Part shown: piece by piece, positions 45,529 to 54,452 of the stretch
Layout of the letters: every line of letters starts with the position of its first letter
Position numbering within the stretch: the stretch's first letter is position 1
NCBI GenBank assembly: GCA_035293765.1
Contig: DATGMF010000053.1
Span: 124,001-188,000 of the forward strand
Direction: 5' to 3'
Origin: DASRHT01 sp035293765
GTDB lineage: Bacteria; Chloroflexota; Ktedonobacteria; Ktedonobacterales; Ktedonobacteraceae
DNA: 64,000 bases
Position numbers and translations under genes: made by a program
The notes under the pieces: model-generated
The model's input: only the letters and a program-made list of their open reading frames with translations
Told to the model about the DNA's origin: nothing
Databases searched by the model: none

Positions 45529-46449
45529 CTAGAGCTGGCGGATCAACTCAACAATATGCCCGAACTGTTCAATGCTTGCGACGCTTATAGGATCAAGCGT
45601 CACGATCAAATGAGCGGTGCCCACGCCGGCAAAGCTGTGCAGGCGGCGAGCAATCTCTTCGGGCGTGCCTGTAATGACTTTTGTCTCACCTGCATCTTCA
45701 CCAGGGGCGAGCAGCTTCACACTTGTGCCTACCGTTAATTCTACCGCCGCAGGATCGCGTCCAGCAGCCGTACAGGCTTCTTTAAAGCCATCATAACGCT
45801 CCTTCACGACCTCCGGCTCCATATGCCAGGCGGTGTTCCAGGCGTCGGCATAGCGGGCCGTCAGTTGCAACATGCGCGGGCGACGACCGGCGATCAGAAT
45901 TGGCGGACCGTTGCGCGACGGACCACGAGGACGTAGCACGCAGTTATGTACCTGGTAATACTGTCCCTGGAAATCGACCCGCCCCTCGCGTAGCAACGGC
46001 GCGATAATCTGCATCGCCTCCTCAAAGCGGCCTGCGAGATGATCGAAGGGGTAGCCAAACGCCTCATACTCCGGCTGATGCCATCCGGCGCCAAGCCCCA
46101 GGATCAGGCGCCCACCGCTGATCTCGTCGAGGGTGTCAGCCATCTTTGCCACCATCGCCGGCGGACGAAACGAGGTGCAGATAACGATGGTCCCGAGCGT
46201 AATTTGTGTCGTCACGGCGGCTAACGCGCTGAGCATGGTAAAAACTTCCCAGATGCCCGTCTCTTCTTGCTGCGGGAAGCGATAGATCAGATGGTCGCAC
46301 AGCCAGAGGGAATCTAAACCCGCATGCTCGGCAGCCTGGGCCATCTCCCGCAATTCCTGGAAAGTAGGCGTCTTGCCTTGCAGACCACCCTCCGATGTGT
46401 CCAGTACAACGCCGATTTTCATCTTATTTTCTGATGGGCTCTGGGTCAT
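45529..46449 (-). CDS. LLM-class flavin/F420-dependent oxidoreductase
   Basis: A 306-residue luciferase-like monooxygenase-fold protein. It contains EHAGLDSLWLCDHL, TLDEISGGRLILGLGAGWHQ and RFEEAMQIIAPLLREG, the standard pattern of the TIGR03560-like F420-dependent group. These enzymes transfer hydride using F420 or FMN; the substrate is unknown. An internal ATG at codon 10 (MKIGVVLD) may also start translation. It is a single-gene unit. Confidence 0.9.
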   Translation of the reverse strand: MTQSPSENKMKIGVVLDTSEGGLQGKTPTFQELREMAQAAEHAGLDSLWLCDHLIYRFPQQEETGIWEVFTMLSALAAVTTQITLGTIVICTSFRPPAMVAKMADTLDEISGGRLILGLGAGWHQPEYEAFGYPFDHLAGRFEEAMQIIAPLLREGRVDFQGQYYQVHNCVLRPRGPSRNGPPILIAGRRPRMLQLTARYADAWNTAWHMEPEVVKERYDGFKEACTAAGRDPAAVELTVGTSVKLLAPGEDAGETKVITGTPEEIARRLHSFAGVGTAHLIVTLDPISVASIEQFGHIVELIRQL

Positions 46450-46602
46450 GCTTTTTGCCTTTCTGTCTTCGAACGAAACGCTGAAAATAAATAGAGACTC
46501 TATTATAGCTCACTTTGCATCGGGGCTGCGGAGTTAAAGGGGAAGAGGAATAGTAGGTCAATGTAGCCTCTCCTTGACATAACATTTAATGCGCAACGCT
46601 TT

Positions 46603-46771
46603 GTAGGGGCCTCCCACGATGAATCGGGGAGCTACAGCGCGTCCAATTTATTGTCGTCCAAACTGGCAACTTCCACTGGAGCCCGCACTTTTCTACTCGC
46701 CTTGTGGCGGTCTGGCACGATTTCGGATGGCGGCACGGCAATAAATTGGACGCGATCAATCAGGTCCCTAC
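46603..46771. mobile_element. MITE-like element, copy 4
   Basis: About 169 bp with left end GTAGGGGCCTCCCACGATGA and right end, other strand, GTAGGGACCTGATTGATCGC. The left flank carries the same ACGCTT extension as copy 1. The right end touches the stop codon of the DinB gene (46771-46773), so it lies at or formed that gene's 3' end. The interior has no transposase. Confidence 0.65.
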
Positions 46772-47256
46772 TAAAGATTGGGGGCTGCAAGGCCGTGGGC
46801 GCCGAGCGAGAAGGAGAGCTCACCGCCATGATGCAGATCGTGCTCGATGACATGCCAGATGACCCACTGGCGCGTGAGCTCATATGGTTCCCCATCGTAT
46901 TCGCCCTTAAAGACGTAAGCCAGCTCGTCCGCTGTCCAGCGTTCCAGACATTGCTGCCATGCACGAAAAGTAACTTCTAAGCCATGCACCAGTTCGGCTG
47001 TGGAGGGAATAGCGCCATCGTGCTGCCATGCGGCAATAGCAGCTATGTCCGGTCCGCCTTCGCCCATCAAGCCATACAGCCAGCTCGCTCGCGTGCGTAC
47101 AATATGCTTGGCGAGCAGGCCAATCGAGCGCAGATTGGGCGATATCTTCAGCTCCAGTTGTTCTGCCGTCAGTGGCCTGATTGCCTTCACAAGAAGGTCC
47201 TGATAGACATCCCAGCCCTGGTAGTAGTACCAGGGGGAAACCGCTTGCTGGCCCAT
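46771..47256 (-). CDS. DinB superfamily protein
   Basis: A 161-residue four-helix-bundle protein of the DinB/YfiT type. The three His ligands would be in LAKHIVRTRASWL and in the C-terminal HVIEHDLHHGGELS, which are well conserved. DinB proteins bind a divalent metal; some are thiol transferases, but the substrate here is unknown. Its stop codon coincides with the end of MITE-like copy 4, so its last residues may have been shaped by the insertion. Confidence 0.88.
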   Translation of the reverse strand: MGQQAVSPWYYYQGWDVYQDLLVKAIRPLTAEQLELKISPNLRSIGLLAKHIVRTRASWLYGLMGEGGPDIAAIAAWQHDGAIPSTAELVHGLEVTFRAWQQCLERWTADELAYVFKGEYDGEPYELTRQWVIWHVIEHDLHHGGELSFSLGAHGLAAPNL

Positions 47257-47405
47257 GCTTTACTTCTCCTCAAATAGCTTGCGAAACTTTGCAATAGATG
47301 TTCCTATAGAACATCTATTCAAGAGTATAGCACATGGGACAAGTGATGCTTACGTGAGCTTCCAGATTTTCTGTCCTACGAAAGCCGCGACCACCGTATG
47401 GAGTT

Positions 47406-48194
47406 TCAAGTAGTTTTAGTTTTTATCAAGGGTTGCAATGCATCAGGGAGCGGATGATCCTCGATCCAGGCACGGACGGTCTCCGTAAAGAGGTCGGGAG
47501 CTTGCAGGTTCCAGATGTGGTTCACGCCCGGCACAACCATGCCCTGTGCATGCTTGAGCGATGCCACTACTTTCTTCGCCCCCTGTTTGGCAAGCGCGTT
47601 TTCCTTCCCGCCAACCACCACCAGCGTTGGCGCCTCCGCTGTGCGGGGCAGCAATTGAGGCAGGTCCATTAACGCCTCTATGGAGCGACCCATGAAAGCA
47701 GGGTTGGCGGCTAGCAGCAAATCCTCACAGAACATGGCGCGATAAGCCTCTGGAATGCCGAGCATTTTAGCTGATAAGCGAAACTGCTGTTCAAGGAAAA
47801 TGAAGCTGAGCGAAGAGGTTGACAGCGCCCGGATAAATTTCCCCATACCTTTGCTGAGTGGAGCGGCTGCACTCGCCACCACATGATCGACGGCTGCCGG
47901 GGCGATCTGCATGATCGCCAGCGCGAGGTCCGCGCCCAATGATAGCCCGACCAGATGTGCGCGTTTGCCGGGAACCTTCTCATCGATCAGCGCAGCCACC
48001 TGCTTTGCCGCATCTTCGAGGCGGAACGGGCCTGTATGCAGACTTTTGCCCTGCTCCGGCAGATCTGGCGCCAGGCAATAATAGTCCGGCAACCGCTCCA
48101 TCTGCGGCTGCCACATCCGCCCGCTCAAGCCAGCCCCGTGCAAAAAGACAATCGCGGGCGCCGTAGGGTCGCCGCTCTCATACGTAAACAGCAT
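47406..48194 (-). CDS. Alpha/beta hydrolase
   Basis: A 262-residue alpha/beta-hydrolase. The oxyanion region is VFLHGAGLSGRMW, the nucleophile elbow LVGLSLGADLAL (GLSLG), and the catalytic His is in MVVPGVNHIWNLQAP; an acidic residue precedes PTLVVVGGKENA. No substrate can be inferred. The ATG at 48194 has GAGGGAGC upstream, better than the frame's first ATG at 48239. Single gene. Confidence 0.88.
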   Translation of the reverse strand: MLFTYESGDPTAPAIVFLHGAGLSGRMWQPQMERLPDYYCLAPDLPEQGKSLHTGPFRLEDAAKQVAALIDEKVPGKRAHLVGLSLGADLALAIMQIAPAAVDHVVASAAAPLSKGMGKFIRALSTSSLSFIFLEQQFRLSAKMLGIPEAYRAMFCEDLLLAANPAFMGRSIEALMDLPQLLPRTAEAPTLVVVGGKENALAKQGAKKVVASLKHAQGMVVPGVNHIWNLQAPDLFTETVRAWIEDHPLPDALQPLIKTKTT

Positions 48195-48293
48195 CGCGCT
48201 CCCTCGCGTTTCTTTAATGCCACCGGCAAATGCCGTCAAATGCTATCAAATACCCTAAAAATCGTCAAGCGTTGTTAAAATACCATCAATGCT

Positions 48294-48506
48294 GTAGGGA
48301 CCTGATTTATCGCGTCCGATTTATCGCCGTACACGCCTGAATTCGCTATTCTTAACTGAATTTCATCCCTTCCAGCTATTTAAACTTCCTTTTTGGAGAA
48401 TAAATAAGTTCTGGCAGCATTGTACCATCGACGGCTTTAGCATTGGAAGTTGCACTGGAGGGGGCTGAACAAGCGATAAATCGGACGCGGTAAACCGGAT
48501 CCCTAC
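48294..48506. mobile_element. MITE-like element, copy 5
   Basis: About 213 bp, left end GTAGGGACCTGATTTATCGC and right end, other strand, GTAGGGATCCGGTTTACCGC. It fills much of the 399-base gap before 48594. No coding potential is seen inside. Confidence 0.65.
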
Positions 48507-48593
48507 GACAATTCGCAGCATATAATTTACAACAAGCCTTCATAATAAGGTCAGAGGCTGAAATAAAAAGAGACAAACGAAAGGATAGTAGCG

Positions 48594-48974
48594 ATGGAGA
48601 CAGAGACAGCAGCAAATAAAGCGATTATCCGCCGATTATTTGATGAGGCGCTCAACCAGGAGAGGCTAGAACTGCTGGACGAGCTGTTCAGCGCCGATTT
48701 TATCGATCACTCGACCCCGCAGCAACGACCAAGGCCAGAAGGCGTCAGAGATTTTTTCATCGAGGTACGCAGCCACTTTCCAGATATACAGGTGACAATC
48801 GAAGATATGATCGCTGAAGGCAATCGAGTTGTCGCGCGTACTGCATGGAGGAGTTCCGTAGGCGCGAGTTCGAGCGCGTCCGGCATCAAAGGAACGCTGA
48901 TCCAGATTTTCCACCTGGAAAACGGGCGGATTGTGGAAGAATGGAACGAGGGGAGCGGGCCGAGGGAAGCATAA
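48594..48974 (+). CDS. SnoaL-like / ester cyclase family protein
   Basis: A 126-residue protein of the NTF2-like SnoaL fold: NKAIIRRLFDEALNQERLEL, DFIDHSTPQQRPRPEGVRDF, and FHLENGRIVEEWNEGSGP. It is an alpha+beta cone that often binds small hydrophobic ligands; the reaction is unknown. A weak GAAAGG ribosome site precedes the ATG. Confidence 0.88.
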   Translation: METETAANKAIIRRLFDEALNQERLELLDELFSADFIDHSTPQQRPRPEGVRDFFIEVRSHFPDIQVTIEDMIAEGNRVVARTAWRSSVGASSSASGIKGTLIQIFHLENGRIVEEWNEGSGPREA

Positions 48975-49085
48975 GTCGCTCTGTCCAAAAGGACAGCCTA
49001 AACTGTCCTCTCGCACAATGTGCCGGTTCCTGCTTTCGAGGTAAAGTTACCGTAGTGGAAAAGTAGAACCTCGAAAGGAAATACC

Positions 49086-49817
49086 ATGACCCGGCAATCA
49101 TTTGAACAAGCTAATGAGAAGCATAACGCACTGATTACAGGCGCGTCGCGAGGGCTAGGACTTGCCCTGGCGCGCCAACTGGCAAAACATGGCTGGAATC
49201 TTTTAATTGACGCCCGCGGGGCAGAAGCGATAGAGCAGGCGCGAGCAGAACTGGCAGAACTGACGACGGTGATAGCCATTCCCGGCGACGTCAGCGATCC
49301 GATGCACAGGCGAGCATTAGTAGAGGCAGCGCAGCGCATGGGCGGGCTGGATCTGCTGGTCAACAACGCCAGCATCCTGGGTCCCAGCCCACAGCCCGCA
49401 TTACTGGAATATCCCCTCGAAGTGCTGGAAAAGGTTTATCGCGTCAACCTCATCGCTCCTCTGGCGCTCATTCAGGCGCTCAAGCGACAGCTCAAAGCAG
49501 GAGCGTGCATTATCAACATTACCAGCGATGCAGGGATCGAGGCGTATCCGGGCTGGGGCGGCTATGGCTCCAGCAAGGCCGCGCTGGAACAGCTCTCCAA
49601 CGTGCTGGCCGCCGAAAATCCCGAGTACCGCGTCTACTGGGTTGATCCGGGCGATATGCGCACGCAAATGCACCAGGAAGCATTTCCAGGGGAAGATATC
49701 AGCGACCGCCCCTTGCCAGAGGAGAGCGTACCGGGGCTGCTCGCTTTGATCACAGGAACATATGCGAGCGGACGCTATGTGGCCCGTTCGCTTGCCACGC
49801 AAACAGCAGAGCAATGA
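49086..49817 (+). CDS. Short-chain dehydrogenase/reductase
   Basis: A 243-residue SDR with the cofactor motif TGASRGLG (18-25), NNAS, the catalytic Ser in IINITSDAG and the YGSSK (YxxxK) motif. It probably uses NADPH. Its stop overlaps the following gene by 4 bases (ATGA, 49814-49817), so both are translated together. This link to a QueA-like gene is unusual. GAAAGGAAAT precedes the ATG. Confidence 0.92.
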   Translation: MTRQSFEQANEKHNALITGASRGLGLALARQLAKHGWNLLIDARGAEAIEQARAELAELTTVIAIPGDVSDPMHRRALVEAAQRMGGLDLLVNNASILGPSPQPALLEYPLEVLEKVYRVNLIAPLALIQALKRQLKAGACIINITSDAGIEAYPGWGGYGSSKAALEQLSNVLAAENPEYRVYWVDPGDMRTQMHQEAFPGEDISDRPLPEESVPGLLALITGTYASGRYVARSLATQTAEQ

Positions 49818-50929
49818 CTATGATACAATCGCAATTTTTAGACTCGCTTTACCGCAGCGATGCAGGGATATACAAAAAGCAAGAGCTAGATTTTATATTG
49901 CCGCCCGAACTGGAGGCGCATATGCCGCCGGAGGCGCGAGAGATGGCGCGCGACGAGGTGCGGCTGATGGTCTCGTACCGCTCGGATGATCGCGTGGTAC
50001 ATACGCGTTTTCGCCAGATTGGCGACTTTCTGCAAGCCGGGGATCTGCTGGTCATCAATACCAGTGGCACAATGAAGGCTGCGCTCACTGCCCGGCGGGG
50101 GAACGGCATGCCGGTCGAGTTGCACCTCTCGACCCACCTACCCGCCGACCTGTGGCTGGTCGAAGTGCGTACGCAGGGCGAGAAGGGAACCTTGCCCTTC
50201 TATGGGATCAAAATGGGCGAGACGCTCCAACTGGCGGAGGGGGCCAGTGCCACCCTGCATGTGCCATATCGCCATCAGGAGAATGCTCAGGGGCGGAATC
50301 GCTTGTGGATTGCCACCCTGCACCTGCCATGCGTGTTGCAGGAGTATCTTGCGCGCAACGGTTTCCCGATTCGTTACAGCTATGTGCCGCAGGAGTGGCC
50401 GATAGATTACTACCAGACGGTCTACGTTTCAGAGGTCGGCAGCGCGGAAATGCCATCAGCCGGGCGAGCCTTTACCTCTGAGCTGATTACCAGCTTGATC
50501 GCGCACGGGGTGCAGATTGCTCCTTTGCTTTTGCATACCGGCGTTGCCAGCCTGGAAGATCACGAGCCGCCGTACGAAGAGTATTACCGTGTACCTCCAG
50601 AGACTGCGCGCATGGTCAACGCGACCAGAGCAGCCGGGAGGCGGGTCGTCGCCGTGGGAACAACCGTGATCCGCGCCCTTGAAACCGTCACCGATGCTGA
50701 CGGAGTAACGCACGCGGGCGAGGGCTGGACCAACGTTGTCATCACGCCTGAACGCGGCATACGAGCGGTCAATGGCCTTTTAACTGGATTACACGAGCCG
50801 CAGGCCACCCATCTCTTTATGCTTGAGGCGCTTGCCAGCGTAGAGCATCTCAGGAAAACCTACCAGGAAGCCATAGAGAAGGGCTATCTCTGGCACGAGT
50901 TCGGTGACCTGCATTTGCTGTTACCCTGA
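49814..50929 (+). CDS. QueA-like S-adenosylmethionine:tRNA ribosyltransferase-isomerase homologue
   Basis: A 371-residue protein aligned with QueA across its length: FILPPELEAHMPPEAREMAR, HTRFRQIGDFLQAGDLLVIN, PIDYYQTVYVSEVGSAEMPS, LLHTGVAS. In QueA the N-terminus has NTRVIPAR; here it is NTSGTMKAAL. The C-terminal substrate motif (FHLPxSTLLMLV in QueA) reads GLHEPQATHLFMLEAL. These changes suggest a paralogue that may not make epoxyqueuosine. No other queuosine gene is nearby. It overlaps the SDR gene. Confidence 0.8.
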   Translation: MTMIQSQFLDSLYRSDAGIYKKQELDFILPPELEAHMPPEAREMARDEVRLMVSYRSDDRVVHTRFRQIGDFLQAGDLLVINTSGTMKAALTARRGNGMPVELHLSTHLPADLWLVEVRTQGEKGTLPFYGIKMGETLQLAEGASATLHVPYRHQENAQGRNRLWIATLHLPCVLQEYLARNGFPIRYSYVPQEWPIDYYQTVYVSEVGSAEMPSAGRAFTSELITSLIAHGVQIAPLLLHTGVASLEDHEPPYEEYYRVPPETARMVNATRAAGRRVVAVGTTVIRALETVTDADGVTHAGEGWTNVVITPERGIRAVNGLLTGLHEPQATHLFMLEALASVEHLRKTYQEAIEKGYLWHEFGDLHLLLP

Positions 50930-50965
50930 CGCCACAGCAGGGGCCAAGGGGATGGGATAGATTTT

Positions 50966-51907
50966 TCACTTACGCATTTGAATCAGGGTCATGGCCCAGG
51001 CGCTCAGTTCGGGGCATTGGGAGAGATCGGTTGAGCTCCATGCCTGGTCGAAGAGGCGTAATGCCGGGGGACAGATATTCCACAGTGCGTCGCGCACAAC
51101 GCGCCAGCGTGGAGTGTTGATCTGCTGCAAATCTTCCAATGGGAAAAGCGACTCGGCGTTGGGAGGAGTGAGCTTCTGGACGCGAGCATCACACCATGTC
51201 AGCATCTCCGTGATGATGATCGCGCCGGAGAAGCGGTCGCCATCGGGTCGCCAGTAGCCGCGCCGATCCAGGGAGCGATGCTGGTAGCCAGGAGAGCCCT
51301 GGCTGCATTGTTGGGGCATGGGACTATTGGGCATGTAGAGATTTTCCAGGTCCAGCAGCTCAACCTGGTTGAACGCCGGCATGAGCAACACATTGCTGCC
51401 GGCGATATCCGTATGCGCCAGCGAGTGGGCCTCTAAATCCCAGAGCACCTGGGCCATTGCAATCGCCAGCTTCAAAGCTACCTGTGGCGTATAGGGTTCG
51501 TTGCCGGGACCGGTGGCGCGGTTCGCCAGGAAGCCCGCCCAGCTCTGTCCGCTCAGCCAGGGCATCAAGACCGCGTATTCCAGGCCGGGATGGGCCGCGA
51601 TCAGCGCGGGATGCGTCGCCTTTGTAAAGCAGACGCGCCTTCCCAGGCTGAGTCCGGGCAGATGGGCGTAGGGGGCCAGCGCATTAGTCGAGCGGAGGAT
51701 ATGCTTGCCGCGAAAAGGCGTTTTGCTCACTTTCAGCGTCCAGGGCTTGCCGCTCGCCACTTCGCGCAGTTGATACACCATCGCCTCCCCGCCCTCGATG
51801 GCAAACACCTCTTCCTGATCATCGGGAAAAAGAGGGTGCTGCACAAAAGTGAACTGGGCTGCACCGATATTCAGGGTCAGCCCCAGGTATGGACGAAAAT
51901 CTGCCAC
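50966..51907 (-). CDS. Protein-kinase-fold protein, probably active
   Basis: A 313-residue protein with a small kinase-type fold. Lys59 sits in WTLKVSK, the catalytic loop is HTDIAGSN (D167, N172), and the DFG position is DLE (D186). These residues suggest catalytic competence, unlike the pseudokinase at 33184. It starts at GTG 51907 with AAGGAT upstream. The three-copy element copy C (51930-52027) lies directly before it and a VWA gene 145 bases further upstream. Kinase-VWA pairs occur in TerY-type systems, but no phosphatase gene is here. Confidence 0.75.
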   Translation of the reverse strand: MADFRPYLGLTLNIGAAQFTFVQHPLFPDDQEEVFAIEGGEAMVYQLREVASGKPWTLKVSKTPFRGKHILRSTNALAPYAHLPGLSLGRRVCFTKATHPALIAAHPGLEYAVLMPWLSGQSWAGFLANRATGPGNEPYTPQVALKLAIAMAQVLWDLEAHSLAHTDIAGSNVLLMPAFNQVELLDLENLYMPNSPMPQQCSQGSPGYQHRSLDRRGYWRPDGDRFSGAIIITEMLTWCDARVQKLTPPNAESLFPLEDLQQINTPRWRVVRDALWNICPPALRLFDQAWSSTDLSQCPELSAWAMTLIQMRK

Positions 51908-51929
51908 AGGTCGTTCATCCTTCTTCGTG

Positions 51930-52027
51930 TATTTCCACCTGGCCTCTTCAGGTATGGTTATGTATATTGTTCCTCAAGGGGGCGGCGAGATCGCATAGCT
52001 AGCTCGACCCGCTTGAGGGTACTGAAA
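51930..52027. promoter_or_regulatory. Three-copy conserved element, copy C
   Basis: Matches 2881-2978 and 44043-44140: TTTCCACCTGGCCTCTTCAG, TATATTGTTCCTCAAGG, loop, CGCTTGAGGGTACTGAAATG. The hairpin arms CCTCAAG and CTTGAGG are intact. The -35-like box is poor in this copy. Confidence 0.6.
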
Positions 52028-52052
52028 TGATCGATCCGCTTGCTGGCGGGTG

Positions 52053-52826
52053 TTACTTCAATTGCGTAGCTGCTGAGACAGAGAAAGCCAGGCGGATCAG
52101 GTCGCTATGGGTGCCTGGAAAGAACAGGGCCGCTCCCTGCTGCAAAGCGTAGCCATGACTGTTGATATTCTGTCGGTAGCTCTCTGGCAGGGGCGATGAA
52201 AGACGATAGAGGAAGCGAGCATATTCATCGACCAGATCGTTTTCCCGCATGACTCCCCCCCAACGATGCCAGTCCCGCACCCTTTTGCGCAACATACGAT
52301 CCCCCACATAGACATTTTCCACCAGCACCGTGCCATCATCGACGTTCATCCCCTGGATACGGCGCACGTAAGGCGTGGGATCGACGGTGGACAAGCGCCC
52401 ATCGGTAAGATGGCAGACCAGGGGAGCGGGACCGCGCCGGAAGTCGTTGATGTAGGTGAGCAAGAGCCTTTCGGCGGCGGCGAACGCGGCTGCTGTATCC
52501 GTCATTCCCCCCGCGCTAATCTCCGGTATCCCCTGGCGCAACAACGTGGGTAGATCGCAGATACCATTCAACACATCGATCACGCGGGAGCTATAAGCGA
52601 AGAGGGCGAGCTTATAACGGCTCTGCGGAATCCCATCCCGAATAGAGCGCCGCACCATATCTTTCATTACTTCATATAATGCCTTATTTACCAGTGCGAT
52701 TTTCGTCGTATCGCCGCACAACTCGTTCATTGAATCGCTGGCATCAATGAGGTAGATAATGAGAGCGGGCGTAGTTGCTGTTGCAGCGCGTGTATACATA
52801 AACGACCATCTTCCAACAATCAGCAT
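52053..52826 (-). CDS. VWA domain protein
   Basis: A 257-residue von Willebrand A-fold protein with a metal site of DASDS type (D28, S30, S32 in YLIDASDSMNE), Thr in GGMTDTAAAF and Asp in HLTDGRL. No signal peptide is seen, so it is cytoplasmic. It resembles TerY-like VWA proteins that pair with kinases; the kinase gene lies downstream on the same strand. The start may be 52826 or 52799 (codon 10); neither ribosome site is strong. Confidence 0.82.
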   Translation of the reverse strand: MLIVGRWSFMYTRAATATTPALIIYLIDASDSMNELCGDTTKIALVNKALYEVMKDMVRRSIRDGIPQSRYKLALFAYSSRVIDVLNGICDLPTLLRQGIPEISAGGMTDTAAAFAAAERLLLTYINDFRRGPAPLVCHLTDGRLSTVDPTPYVRRIQGMNVDDGTVLVENVYVGDRMLRKRVRDWHRWGGVMRENDLVDEYARFLYRLSSPLPESYRQNINSHGYALQQGAALFFPGTHSDLIRLAFSVSAATQLK

Positions 52827-53042
52827 GATTCTGGAACAAACGCCTTCCCTGAAGCCCAGCTTCTGCGTTTAATTCAGTATATAATTGGCTGGGAACGCTG
52901 TCAACTCCACTACATCCTGCTTTCAGGGCTTTACCATTGACATTGTGAGAGCTGTAATGTTACCGTCAGTAATGGCAATTGTATTTGGAACAGACAATTG
53001 AGGGTTGTCATCAGCCCCGTATTTATGCATGAGGAGAGACGA

Positions 53043-53375
53043 TTGGACACGTACTACCACCCCAAAGACCTGGCACATTTCCCTGATATCGGTAAGGATG
53101 CTCCTGAATTATGGCAGAAGTTTCTGGCATGGTATAACGCCGTCTTCGCAGAAGGGGCGCTTTCGGAGCGCGAGAAGGCCCTGATTGCGCTGGCCGTCGC
53201 TCATACCGTCCAGTGCCCTTATTGCATCGATGCCTATAGTACAGCCTGCCTCGAAAAAGGTTCCGATATTGAGCAAATGACCGAGGCGATCCATGTGGCG
53301 GCGGCGATCCGCGGCGGCTCCTCGCTTGTCCACGGTGTACAGATGCGCAACCACGTTGATAAAGTCTCGATGTAA
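53043..53375 (+). CDS. ArsS-associated peroxidase-like protein (AhpD/CMD fold)
   Basis: A 110-residue carboxymuconolactone decarboxylase/AhpD-fold protein with the redox motif CPYC (C58, C61) and HVAAAIRGGSSLVHG. Its N-terminus (MDTYYHPKDL) fits the small peroxidase-like family found beside arsS. I take the TTG at 53043, with GAGGAG 6 bases upstream, over the ATGs at 52998 and 53025. The ArsS gene starts 33 bases after its stop. Its role next to ArsS is not established. Confidence 0.85.
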   Translation: MDTYYHPKDLAHFPDIGKDAPELWQKFLAWYNAVFAEGALSEREKALIALAVAHTVQCPYCIDAYSTACLEKGSDIEQMTEAIHVAAAIRGGSSLVHGVQMRNHVDKVSM

Positions 53376-53408
53376 CTGCGCTTTTCATCCCTCGAAGGAG
53401 TTCAACCG

Positions 53409-54452
53409 ATGGCGAAAGTCCTTCCCACTTTGAGGAAGCAGCAGCATCCCCTTGCCGATAGTGCCTATCAACGCCGACTACTGGACGATCTATCGCTGCG
53501 TCCCTTCGCGGAGGCGGCGGCGAGCGCGGGCCATCGTCCGCTCAAAGCTGCCGGAATCAGCGTTTTGCAGCTCAACGTCGGCAAGCGTTGCAATCAGACC
53601 TGCGCCCATTGTCATGTGGATGCCGGGCCTGAACGCAAGGAGGTGATGACGCGCGCGGTGCTGGAGGCGGCGCTGAACTTTCTGGCGCAGAGCGATATTC
53701 CGATGCTCGATATCACCGGCGGCGCGCCCGAGATGCACCCCGATTTCCGCGAGATAGTCGAACGCGCTACAGCTCTGGGACGCCATGTGATGGACCGCTG
53801 CAATCTCTCCATTACACGCCTGCCCAATTATTCCTACCTGCCCGAATTTCTGGCTGAGTACCGCGTCGAGGTGGTCGCATCCCTCCCGTCCTACGCCGCC
53901 AAAACGACCGATACGCAGCGCGGCGAGGGGGTTTTTGAGGATTCGATTGCCGCTCTCCAGCATTTCAATCGTCTGGGTTATGGCAAAGAAGGGAGCGGCC
54001 TGATCCTCAATCTGGTGACCAATCCGGTGGGGGCTTTTCTCCCCGGCAACCAGCACTCTTTAGAGCGCGACTGGAAAGCGCAGATGAAGAGGCGTTATGG
54101 TATAGAGTTTAATCATCTCTACACCATCACCAACATGCCGATCAGCCGCTTTCTGGATTTTCTGCTGCGCTCCGGCAATCTCGAAGCGTATCTGGAGAAG
54201 CTGGTGACGGCATTTAATCCCACGACCGTTGAGGGCCTGATGTGCCGCACGACGCTCTCTGTCGGCTGGGATGGGCGGCTCTATGATTGCGACTTCAATC
54301 AAATGCTCGACTTAGGCGTAGGGCCGCAGGCTCCCCAAACTATTTTTGAGGCCACGCCGGAGAGCCTGTCCCAACGGGTGATCCAGTTGGGACAGCACTG
54401 CTATGGCTGCACCGCCGGACTCGGCTCCAGTTGCGGGGGCGCTACCGTTTAG
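53409..54452 (+). CDS. arsS: Radical SAM protein ArsS
   Basis: A 347-residue radical-SAM enzyme with the cluster motif CNQTCAHC (C61, C65, C68), LDITGGAPEMHPDFRE and a C-terminal domain with clustered Cys (HCYGCTAGLGSSCGG, about 335-345). The length and C-terminus fit ArsS, which adds an adenosyl-derived group to dimethylated arsenic to make arsenosugar precursors. The substrate methyltransferase (ArsM) is not visible nearby; the methyltransferase at 54449 does not look like ArsM. GAAGGAG precedes the ATG. The 3' end overlaps the next, convergent gene by 4 bases. Confidence 0.9.
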   Translation: MAKVLPTLRKQQHPLADSAYQRRLLDDLSLRPFAEAAASAGHRPLKAAGISVLQLNVGKRCNQTCAHCHVDAGPERKEVMTRAVLEAALNFLAQSDIPMLDITGGAPEMHPDFREIVERATALGRHVMDRCNLSITRLPNYSYLPEFLAEYRVEVVASLPSYAAKTTDTQRGEGVFEDSIAALQHFNRLGYGKEGSGLILNLVTNPVGAFLPGNQHSLERDWKAQMKRRYGIEFNHLYTITNMPISRFLDFLLRSGNLEAYLEKLVTAFNPTTVEGLMCRTTLSVGWDGRLYDCDFNQMLDLGVGPQAPQTIFEATPESLSQRVIQLGQHCYGCTAGLGSSCGGATV

